NCBI GenBank assembly: GCA_021772735.1
Contig: JAJFLK010000199.1
Span: forward strand, 1-5,178
Source of the DNA: Candidatus Sumerlaeota bacterium
GTDB taxonomy: Bacteria; Sumerlaeota; Sumerlaeia; MVZB01; JAJFLK01
Direction of reading: 5' to 3'
DNA: 5,178 nt
Shown: one piece after another, positions 1 through 5,178 of the stretch
Layout of the letters: the number at the start of each line of letters is the position of its first letter
Position numbering within the stretch: position 1 is the stretch's first letter
The notes under the pieces: model-generated
Seen by the model: only the letters and a program-made list of their open reading frames with translations
Database searches by the model: none
What the model was told of the DNA's origin: nothing
Program-made: the position numbers and the translations under genes

Positions 1-987
1 GGCGGCGCGTCGGGAGGCGCCTCAGAGCCCGCTTCGGATCGCTTTTCGGCCGCGCGCGTCCTGTGGCTTTATAATCCGCACGAGGGTCACCTCGCGGATA
101 CTGTCGCGCATGACCTGCTCGTCTACGACATCATGGATGAATACCGTGGGTTCCCATGGGCTCCGCCCAATATTGCCGCCGAAGAAGACAAACTGCTGCG
201 GCGCGCCGATTGGGTCTTCGCCGGGACTCAGGCGCTGGCCGATGCGAAAAAGGCCCAAGCCGGGGGCCGGATCGATTGCTATTTATCAGGCGTCGAAGTC
301 GAGCACTTCGCGCGAGGCGGTGGGAACAGGCCGGGTGCTCAAGGCGAGGGAAGCAGGCGCTGCAAACAAGGCGATCGGGGCGATGAGGGCGACCAAACAA
401 AATCGGATACTCCACCCGCCATCGCGCCGTTGCGCGCAAAGTATCGCCGCCTGTTGGGATATGCCGGTGTGCTCGATCTGCGGATGGATCAGGAGCTGAT
501 TGCCGCCTCTGCGCGTCGTCATCGCGATTGGGGTTTCGTCCTGCTCGGCCCCGAACGAGACGATTTCGCCCGCCTGCACGCCGAACCCAATATCCACATG
601 CCGGGGCAGATTCCTTACGCGGATTTGCCGGCGTGGTATCACACTTGGGATGTCGCGCTGATTCCGTTCGTTGAGAATGAGCTCACACGCCACTTGAACC
701 CCACGAAGATTCTCGAATACGCCGCCGCCGACCTGCCCGTCATCACGCGCGACCTGCCTGATATCCGGCGCTTCTACGCCGAGGGCGCGTTTCTTTACGA
801 TTCGCCCGAGGGCTTTGAAGCAGCGTTGCGAACGGTGCTGGGAAGGCAAAGGGAAAGCGAGGGGAAGCCAGGTGATTCCGAGGTCGAAGCGAAAATGGGG
901 ATCGCCCGGCGGTGGGCCGAGGAGCGAAGCTGGGAGACGATCGCCGGTCGGATGCTCGATCGTGTCAGCGGCCTGCTGGAAAAATAG
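1..987 (+). CDS. GT4-like glycosyltransferase, 5'-partial
   Basis: Probable sugar transferase of the GT-B fold (GT4-like), moving a sugar from an activated donor to an envelope or exopolysaccharide acceptor; donor and acceptor cannot be read from the sequence. The frame is open from base 1, so the true start lies upstream; 328 codons are visible, ending in TAG. Counting from base 1, residues 19-52 (VLWLYNP, then LVYDIMDEYRGFP) match the end of the N-terminal Rossmann domain of this family. RADWVFAGTQALA (68-80) and the SGVEVEHF stretch (96-103) lead into the C-terminal domain. NPTKILEYAAADLPVI (233-248) is the donor-binding motif, with Glu239 as the expected donor-contacting acid and Asp245 where most relatives have Gly. 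Residues about 104-140 and 281-298 are hydrophilic, Gly/Arg/Gln/Glu-rich insertions unusual for the family. An ATG at 133 exists, but starting there would remove conserved sequence. Family confident, substrate unknown. Confidence 0.85.
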   Translation, partial: GGASGGASEPASDRFSAARVLWLYNPHEGHLADTVAHDLLVYDIMDEYRGFPWAPPNIAAEEDKLLRRADWVFAGTQALADAKKAQAGGRIDCYLSGVEVEHFARGGGNRPGAQGEGSRRCKQGDRGDEGDQTKSDTPPAIAPLRAKYRRLLGYAGVLDLRMDQELIAASARRHRDWGFVLLGPERDDFARLHAEPNIHMPGQIPYADLPAWYHTWDVALIPFVENELTRHLNPTKILEYAAADLPVITRDLPDIRRFYAEGAFLYDSPEGFEAALRTVLGRQRESEGKPGDSEVEAKMGIARRWAEERSWETIAGRMLDRVSGLLEK

Positions 988-1005
988 GGACTGACTTCTA
1001 TTTCC
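978..1005. other. weak stem-loop joining the two convergent stop codons
   Basis: AAATAG (982-987) can pair with CTATTT (998-1003) across a 10-base loop; after a two-base bulge, GG (978-979) can also pair with CC (1004-1005). Each arm contains one of the two stop codons of the converging genes. The stem is A/T-rich and lacks a T-run on either strand, so it is not a convincing intrinsic terminator. It may simply reflect both proteins ending in Lys-TAG. Confidence 0.25.
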
Positions 1006-1474
1006 CCACGAGCGATTTCAGGCACTCAAGCACTTCGTCCGAGTGCGCCTCGTTGCCTTTCGCTTTTTCCCAATGCTTGACGATCTTGCCATTGGGTCCG
1101 ACCAGGAATGTCTCGCGCGTGATGCCCATGAACTTGCGCCCATAGAATGACTTCTCTTTCCATACGCCGTATTTCTCGGCGATTTTGTGATCTTCATCGG
1201 CGAGCAGCGGGTAGTTCAGAGCCTGCCTCTCGCTAAATCGCGCTTTTGATTTGCTATCCAGGATCGAGATCCCGACGACCGCCGCACTGAGTTTCGCGAA
1301 TGCTTTCATGTTATCGCGGAATCCGCAGGCCTCTTTCGTGCAGCCCGGCGTGCTGTCTTTGGGATAGAAGAAGATCACCAGGTATTGACCCTTGAAATCC
1401 TTGAGCGCGACCTTGCCGCCGGTCGAAGCCGGAAGCGTGAACGCCGGTGCCTTTTTGCCTTCCATTGTCGTCAT
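998..1474 (-). CDS. bcp: Bcp-type thiol peroxidase (peroxiredoxin)
   Basis: Cytoplasmic peroxiredoxin of the Bcp/PrxQ family, reducing hydrogen peroxide and organic hydroperoxides and itself normally re-reduced by thioredoxin. The product is 158 residues, close to E. coli Bcp. The active-site stretch FFYPKDSTPGCTKEAC spans residues 35-50. Pro38, Thr42 and peroxidatic Cys45 form the PxxxTxxC signature. Cys50, five residues later, is the resolving cysteine of the helix-2 atypical 2-Cys subgroup. Arg120 in GITRETFLV is the expected active-site arginine, and the fold's KVALKDFKGQYLVIFFYP strand is intact. The start was placed at ATG 1474-1472 because a GGAG lies 8 bases upstream and homology begins right there; the frame runs open to an ATG at 1678, but that extension looks non-coding. 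It converges on the glycosyltransferase (10-base gap) and diverges from the methyltransferase gene. Confidence 0.96.
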   Translation of the reverse strand: MTTMEGKKAPAFTLPASTGGKVALKDFKGQYLVIFFYPKDSTPGCTKEACGFRDNMKAFAKLSAAVVGISILDSKSKARFSERQALNYPLLADEDHKIAEKYGVWKEKSFYGRKFMGITRETFLVGPNGKIVKHWEKAKGNEAHSDEVLECLKSLVGK

Positions 1475-1482
1475 GTTTCGAT

Positions 1483-1486
1483 CTCC
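1483..1486 (-). promoter_or_regulatory. ribosome binding site of the peroxiredoxin gene
   Basis: GGAG on the minus strand, 8 bases before the ATG at 1474-1472. It decides the start, because the frame extends 68 codons further upstream to another ATG at 1678. Confidence 0.75.
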
Positions 1487-1567
1487 ATGGAAAAATTCGG
1501 ATTCTTGCACGCGGGCCTCTCCCGGACGCCCCGAAGACTGTATCCCATTCGCGTTTATCAAGCGAGG

Positions 1568-1607
1568 CGTGCCGACGAGGCACGACGGGCGAGCCAGAGG
1601 CGCTGGC
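1568..1607. repeat. two adjacent small hairpins
   Basis: CGTGCC (1568-1573) pairs perfectly with GGCACG (1579-1584) across a five-base loop GACGA. Eight bases on, GCCAG (1593-1597) pairs perfectly with CTGGC (1603-1607) across a five-base loop AGGCG. The paired arrangement resembles intergenic REP/BIME-like elements. Only one copy is in the window, so repeat status is inference. No T-run follows, so a terminator role is unlikely. Confidence 0.35.
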
Positions 1608-1728
1608 GCAGGTTCCGGCGAATGCAACGCGGGGTCGCAACGATGTAGCCGACTCATGTTGCGGTCCAATGTCTTCATCGTTGATTCTTATGGAGAAAGC
1701 GCTCCGGACTTGAAGGCATGAGTTTTGC

Positions 1729-1747
1729 TATACCCTATGGGGGTATA
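1729..1747. promoter_or_regulatory. CsoR/CstR-like operator palindrome
   Basis: TATACCCTATGGGGGTATA is a perfect inverted repeat: arms TATACCC (1729-1735) and GGGTATA (1741-1747) around TATGG. A G/C core flanked by TA-rich ends, of the form ATACCC-N-GGGTAT, is the operator type bound by the CsoR/CstR family of tetrameric repressors, which sense copper(I) or persulfides. From memory, the Bacillus subtilis copZA site is nearly the same. It lies 59 bases before the methyltransferase ATG and overlaps a -10-like TATATT, the position expected for repression. No regulator gene of this family is in the window. The symmetry is seen; the regulator identity is inferred. Confidence 0.6.
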
Positions 1748-1749
1748 TT
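1744..1749 (+). promoter_or_regulatory. possible -10 element for the methyltransferase gene
   Basis: TATATT matches five of six positions of the sigma-70 -10 consensus and overlaps the right arm of the operator-like palindrome. No good -35 hexamer lies 15-19 bases upstream (the local sequence is AGTTTTGC). The call rests mainly on its overlap with the operator and on the start codon 57 bases downstream. Confidence 0.3.
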
Positions 1750-1794
1750 GCCGCCACATCCGGATGGTTCGGCATCGCCAGGGAATTAAGAGAC

Positions 1795-1800
1795 GAGGTG
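1795..1800 (+). promoter_or_regulatory. ribosome binding site of the methyltransferase gene
   Basis: GAGGTG, a strong Shine-Dalgarno match, six bases before the ATG at 1807. It decides the start: the in-frame GTG at 1798 lies inside this site and is not a plausible initiation codon. Confidence 0.8.
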
Positions 1801-1806
1801 GACAAA

Positions 1807-2490
1807 ATGACAACAAATAGCGTCCTGACGCCTAGCCAAATCAGTTCGATTTATTCGAAGCGTGCCAAACACTACGACAAGACGGTTCGAGTGTATAATC
1901 TGTTCGGCATGACTCTGGAGCGATGGCGAAGGATGGCAGTGGAATCGCTCGGTTTGAGGCCGGGCGATACCGTCGTGGATATCGCATGCGGCACAGGGCT
2001 CAATTTCCCCCTGTTTCAGAAAAAGATCGGTCCTGAGGGGAAGATCATTGGCGTGGACATGACGCAGGCCATGCTGGATCAGGCAGCCGCGCGGATTGAA
2101 GCTAACGATTGGGGAAACGTCGAACTGGTCCGTTCCAAGGCTGACGAATTCGAGTTTCCCACAGATATTGACGCGGTGTTCACCAGCTATGCGCTGACGT
2201 TGATACCGGAGTATGACGAGATCATCAAGAGGGCGGCTCGGGCGCTGCCGGAGGGCGCAAGGTTTGTGAACCTGGATATGAAGATTGCAGATTCGTGGAT
2301 GTCGATCTTCGCGCCGCTATTGACGTTCCTTCTCGTCCGGCCATACGCGGGCACGCTTGAGATGGGACGGCGGCGCCACCCCTGGAAATCCGTGGAAAAC
2401 TATATGGACCGAGTTTCGGTGAGGAATTTGTACTTCGGATTTCTTTATATTGTGGTCGGGGAATCTCGGGGCGTCGAAGAGCGCGACTGA
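1807..2490 (+). CDS. class I SAM-dependent methyltransferase, substrate unknown
   Basis: A 227-residue soluble methyltransferase that should transfer a methyl group from S-adenosylmethionine; the acceptor cannot be told. Residues 15-40 (IYSKRAKHYDKTVRVYNLFG and following) form an N-terminal cap like that of UbiE/PmtA-type enzymes. VVDIACGTG (56-64) is motif I, the SAM-binding glycine loop. Asp84 in IIGVDMT is the acidic residue expected to hold the ribose. IDAVFTSYALTLIPEYDEII (121-140) covers motifs II/III. A stretch at about 166-178 (MSIFAPLLTFLLV) is hydrophobic and may touch a lipid or membrane. The C-terminal NLYFGFLYIVVGE (207-219) is the last strand pair. The protein is short but complete for a single-domain enzyme. 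It stands alone behind an operator-like palindrome, suggesting control by copper or reactive sulfur. G+C is lower than in the fumarase gene. A phospholipid, quinone or small-thiol acceptor are all possible; none is shown. Confidence 0.88.
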   Translation: MTTNSVLTPSQISSIYSKRAKHYDKTVRVYNLFGMTLERWRRMAVESLGLRPGDTVVDIACGTGLNFPLFQKKIGPEGKIIGVDMTQAMLDQAAARIEANDWGNVELVRSKADEFEFPTDIDAVFTSYALTLIPEYDEIIKRAARALPEGARFVNLDMKIADSWMSIFAPLLTFLLVRPYAGTLEMGRRRHPWKSVENYMDRVSVRNLYFGFLYIVVGESRGVEERD

Positions 2491-2649
2491 TCGCCCATCC
2501 GAGGGCAGGGCGTCGCATGCCCCGCAAGGCCTCATGTTCGTGTCTTCGCGTCTTTGGTCTTCAATATTGGCGTCGACCTGCGGCATGATGATTCGGATTA
2601 CACCTTGAATCCATCGGCCCCGGAGCGCCGGACGCCGTTGCTTGCCTTT

Positions 2650-3786
2650 ATGTTTCTTCACCTTGATTGCCGCTACTTCCTCGGCGACCGCCCCTGCAAG
2701 TTCAAGCGCGCCTGCGAGGAGTGCCCGCATTACGACCCGATGGGGCCGCGCGTTCTGATTATCAAATACGGCGCGCTGGGCGACGTCGTGCGGACGGCGT
2801 GCCTCCTGCCTGGTCTTGAGCGCCTCGTCGGTTCTCCGGCGCATGTGACCTGGCTGACCTCGGCCCCGGCCGAGGATCTCGTCCGGCGCATGCCGGGCGT
2901 TGATCGCGTGTTGGTTTCGGGCACGGCGGCGTTCAATCAGCTCAACGTCGAGCATTTCGATTGGGTGATTTGCCTGGAGAAGGAGCCCGAGCCCTGTTCG
3001 GTCGCGATGACCGTCCAGGCCGATTCGAAGCGCGGCGTGGGGCTCTCGCGTTACGGCACGCCGTATCCGCTCTCTGAGCATGCGGACTATTACTTCGCGC
3101 TGGGATTGGATGACGACGAGAAATTCTTCAAGAACGAGAAGACCTATCAGCAGCTCATTTATGAGGCGATCGATCTCGAATACCGGGGCGAGCGATATGA
3201 GATTGAGCTGACCGAGGACGACTGCGCGGCGGCTGAGCGCCGATTCTCGTCCTTCGGCGCGCCTCGTTCGGTCCGCCGCTGGGTGGGTCTGAACCCCGGC
3301 GCGGGTGACGTTTTCGCCTTCAAGGCCTGGCGCGAAGATGGCTACATCGCGCTCATCCGCGAAGTGGCCGAACACTGCCCCGATGTCGGGTTCATTCTGC
3401 TCGGCGGGCCCGGAGAGGCCGCTTTGCTCGACCGTATCGCCGAGGCGACTGCGGGATTGCCGGTCTTCAACGCCGGAACGGATAATTCTCTGGGCGCCTT
3501 CGCGGCCATCATCGACCGGTGCGACGCGCTGGCCTGCGGTGACACGCTGGCGATGCACCTCGCCATCGCGCGTCGCGTGCGCGCGGTCGTGATGTTCGGC
3601 CCGACGTGCGAGCCCGAGGTCGATTTGTTCGGCCTGGGGCGCAAGGTCAAGACGCCGATCGAGTGCTCGCCCTGCTACCGCCGCTCGTGCGTCGTGAGCC
3701 CCTCGTGTCAGGATCTAATTACGAACAAGGAAGTGATCGACGCCGTCATCGAACAGCTCGACGCGTGCGCGGCCAAAACCTCATAA
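2650..3786 (+). CDS. GT9 family glycosyltransferase (heptosyltransferase-like) with N-terminal Cys cluster
   Basis: Probable ADP-heptose-type or related sugar transferase of family GT9, acting at the cytoplasmic face in assembly of lipopolysaccharide core or another glycan. The 378-residue product has PRVLIIKYGALGDVVRT (33-49), the N-terminal GT9 signature with Asp45 as likely base. VGLNPGAG (212-219) followed by KAW (225-227) opens the donor domain, and CGDTLAMHLAIA (296-307) plus FGPT (316-319) form the donor site. ECSPCYRRSCVVSPSC (338-353) is the C-terminal cysteine motif common in the family. Unusual is the extra N-terminal cluster Cys7, Cys16, Cys22, Cys25, which suggests a metal site. 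The ATG at 2650 just precedes this cluster but has no clear Shine-Dalgarno; a TTG at 2554 in the same frame is possible but adds 32 unconserved-looking residues. The 159 bases before the gene show no firm promoter or terminator. Exact sugar unknown. Confidence 0.9.
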   Translation: MFLHLDCRYFLGDRPCKFKRACEECPHYDPMGPRVLIIKYGALGDVVRTACLLPGLERLVGSPAHVTWLTSAPAEDLVRRMPGVDRVLVSGTAAFNQLNVEHFDWVICLEKEPEPCSVAMTVQADSKRGVGLSRYGTPYPLSEHADYYFALGLDDDEKFFKNEKTYQQLIYEAIDLEYRGERYEIELTEDDCAAAERRFSSFGAPRSVRRWVGLNPGAGDVFAFKAWREDGYIALIREVAEHCPDVGFILLGGPGEAALLDRIAEATAGLPVFNAGTDNSLGAFAAIIDRCDALACGDTLAMHLAIARRVRAVVMFGPTCEPEVDLFGLGRKVKTPIECSPCYRRSCVVSPSCQDLITNKEVIDAVIEQLDACAAKTS

Positions 3787-3842
3787 TCGCTATTGATAAC
3801 CACTGATCGCGCCCGCCCGCAAACCGAAAGGCCCGCCTCATC

Positions 3843-5178
3843 ATGAGTGAAACTCGAATTGAAAAAGACTCCCTCGGCGAACTCCAGGTTCCCGCCGATG
3901 CGCTTTACGCCGCGCAGACCCAGCGCGCGGTTGAGAACTTCCCGATCAGCGGCATCCGTTTCCCGCGTGTTTTCATCAAGGCTCTGGGGCTCATCAAGCA
4001 GGCCGCCGCCGGGGTCAACAACGATCTGGGAACGCTCGATAATGATAAGGCAGCCGCCATCGTCTCGGCCGCCGATAAGGTCATCTCCGGCGAACTCGAC
4101 GCGCATTTCCCGGTCGATATTTTCCAGACCGGCTCGGGCACCTCGACGAACATGAACGTGAACGAGGTGATTGCGAACGTCGCCAGCAGGGCCATCGGAG
4201 GTGACACCGGGCCCCGGCTCATCCATCCCAACGACCATGTGAACATGGGCCAATCGAGCAACGACGTGATCCCGACCGCGATTCACGTCAGCGCGTATAT
4301 TCAAACGGCCGAGGGGCTCCTGCCGGCGCTGCGTTATTTGCAGGAGACGATGCAGACCAAAGCGGCCAAGCATGGCGACGTCGTCAAGACCGGACGCACG
4401 CATTTGATGGACGCGATGCCGGTGACGCTCGAGCAGGAGATCGGCGGCTGGGCATATCAGGTCGGCCAGGCTATCGAGCGCATCGAAGCCTGCCTGCCGC
4501 GCCTTGCGTTGCTGGCGATAGGCGGCACGGCGGTCGGCACGGGGATCAACACGCATCCCGAGTTCGGCGCGCGCGTCGCCGCAAGGGTCGCCGAGGCGAC
4601 CGGTCTGCCTTTTGTCGAGGCGGAGAATCACTTCGCAGCCCAGGCCGCGATGGATACGACCGTCGAGCTCTCGGGGCATCTCAAGACCGCCGCCACCGCG
4701 CTGATGAAAATCAGCAACGACCTGCGCTGGATGAACAGCGGGCCGATCGCGGGCCTCGGCGAGATCGCCTTGAAGGCCCTCCAGCCCGGCTCCTCGATCA
4801 TGCCCGGCAAGGTCAACCCGGTGATCTGCGAATCCATGATGATGGTCTGCGCGCAGGTTATCGGAAACGACGTTGCGATCTCGATCGGCAATGAGCGCGG
4901 TAACTTCGAGCTGAACGTCATGATGCCGGTCATCGGGCATAATCTGCTTCAATCCCTGACGATCCTCGGGAACGCTTCGCGCGTCCTTGCCGATCTCGCC
5001 ATCGCCGAGTTTACGGTCAACGAGGCTCACATCGCCGAGGGGGTGGATCGCAATCCGATCCTTGCCACGACGCTCAATCCGGCCATTGGATACGACAAGG
5101 CCGCCAAGATCGCCAAGCAGGCGTACGCCGAGGGGCGTCGAGTCCGGGAAGTCGCGGCCGATCAGACCGACCTCGATC
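3843..5178 (+). CDS. fumC: class II fumarase (fumarate hydratase), 3'-partial
   Basis: Iron-independent, homotetrameric fumarase converting fumarate and water to L-malate in the TCA cycle, in the cytoplasm. 445 codons are visible with no stop; relatives are about 460-470 residues, so about 20 C-terminal residues are missing. LGELQVPADALYAAQTQRAV (11-30) is the typical start. Active-site parts are all present: Ser98 and Thr100 in QTGSGTSTNMN; His128, Asn130 and Asp131 of the second site; Ser138-Ser139-Asn140; Thr186-His187 in TGRTHLMDA; and the signature GSSIMPGKVNP (316-326) with catalytic Ser317, Lys323 and Asn325. ENFPISG and the intact B-site favour fumarase over aspartase or argininosuccinate lyase. 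The ATG at 3843 follows a weak GAAAGG 11 bases upstream. It lies 56 bases after the GT9 gene on the same strand; co-transcription is possible but functionally unremarkable. Confidence 0.97.
   Translation, partial: MSETRIEKDSLGELQVPADALYAAQTQRAVENFPISGIRFPRVFIKALGLIKQAAAGVNNDLGTLDNDKAAAIVSAADKVISGELDAHFPVDIFQTGSGTSTNMNVNEVIANVASRAIGGDTGPRLIHPNDHVNMGQSSNDVIPTAIHVSAYIQTAEGLLPALRYLQETMQTKAAKHGDVVKTGRTHLMDAMPVTLEQEIGGWAYQVGQAIERIEACLPRLALLAIGGTAVGTGINTHPEFGARVAARVAEATGLPFVEAENHFAAQAAMDTTVELSGHLKTAATALMKISNDLRWMNSGPIAGLGEIALKALQPGSSIMPGKVNPVICESMMMVCAQVIGNDVAISIGNERGNFELNVMMPVIGHNLLQSLTILGNASRVLADLAIAEFTVNEAHIAEGVDRNPILATTLNPAIGYDKAAKIAKQAYAEGRRVREVAADQTDLD

Larger units (their letters stand above)
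1475..1806. other. divergent intergenic region
   Basis: This is a 332-base stretch between the divergent peroxiredoxin and methyltransferase starts. Open frames cross it on both strands, but none shows a recognisable protein or credible start. It contains the peroxiredoxin ribosome site (1483-1486), two adjacent small hairpins (1568-1584 and 1593-1607), an operator-like inverted repeat (1729-1747) and the methyltransferase ribosome site (1795-1800). No convincing sigma-70 -35/-10 pair was found for the peroxiredoxin gene. Confidence 0.7.

Noticed and set aside
133..135. ATG at 133 as start of the first glycosyltransferase
   Set aside because: The frame is open to base 1 and conserved family sequence (VLWLYNP, LVYDI) lies upstream of this ATG.
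286..849. 187-residue open frame on the minus strand
   Set aside because: It lies antisense to the glycosyltransferase, which has clear family motifs; no family likeness on the minus strand.
1475..1678. 68-residue N-terminal extension of the peroxiredoxin
   Set aside because: Low-complexity Pro/Ala/Arg sequence without signal peptide character; a good GGAG site and the start of homology both mark the ATG at 1474.
1385..1721. Overlapping plus-strand open frames of 87-109 residues across the peroxiredoxin start
   Set aside because: They overlap the peroxiredoxin antisense, have no family likeness, and no convincing ribosome site was noted.
1757..1766. Ten-base palindrome CATCCGGATG in the methyltransferase leader
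   Set aside because: Perfect palindromes of this length are expected several times by chance in 5 kb and nothing links it to a known operator.
2500..2527. Possible terminator hairpin after the methyltransferase gene (GGGC/GCCC)
   Set aside because: Arms are only four bases and no T-run follows.
2317..3558. 413-residue open frame on the minus strand
   Set aside because: It is antisense to the GT9 gene and the end of the methyltransferase gene, is Arg/Ala-rich, and shows no recognisable motif.
3708..5030. 440-residue open frame on the minus strand
   Set aside because: It lies antisense to fumarase, whose full set of active-site motifs is on the plus strand; the minus translation shows no recognisable domain and is a G+C-driven shadow.

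Overview
The window carries five protein-coding genes of a bacterium with moderately high G+C. Two are cut by the window edges. The genes point to an organism that builds sugar-containing envelope material (two glycosyltransferases, one of the heptosyltransferase-like GT9 type) and has a TCA-cycle class II fumarase. A Gram-negative-type envelope is therefore likely, but nothing here fixes the phylum. The GT9 protein belongs to a variant with an extra N-terminal cysteine cluster.

Layout: (1) 1-987 (+) is the C-terminal part of a GT4-like glycosyltransferase with odd hydrophilic insertions. (2) 998-1474 (-) is a Bcp-type peroxiredoxin that converges on the first gene, with only 10 bases between the two stop codons. 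(3) 1475-1806 is a 332-base divergent intergenic region. It holds two adjacent small hairpins, a striking inverted repeat TATACCC-N5-GGGTATA that looks like a CsoR/CstR-family operator, and a strong Shine-Dalgarno site. (4) 1807-2490 (+) is a class I SAM-dependent methyltransferase of unknown substrate. (5) 2650-3786 (+) is the GT9 glycosyltransferase. (6) 3843-5178 (+) is class II fumarase, open at the right edge, with roughly 20 C-terminal residues missing.

The set does not form an obvious single pathway. The most interesting unit is the divergent pair peroxiredoxin / methyltransferase around the operator-like palindrome. If the operator call is right, the methyltransferase answers to copper(I) or to reactive sulfur species. 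Its neighbour detoxifies peroxides, so a thiol/redox stress theme is possible; this is inference. The glycosyltransferases and fumarase look like ordinary chromosomal genes. No tRNA, rRNA, CRISPR array, insertion sequence or clear intrinsic terminator was seen.
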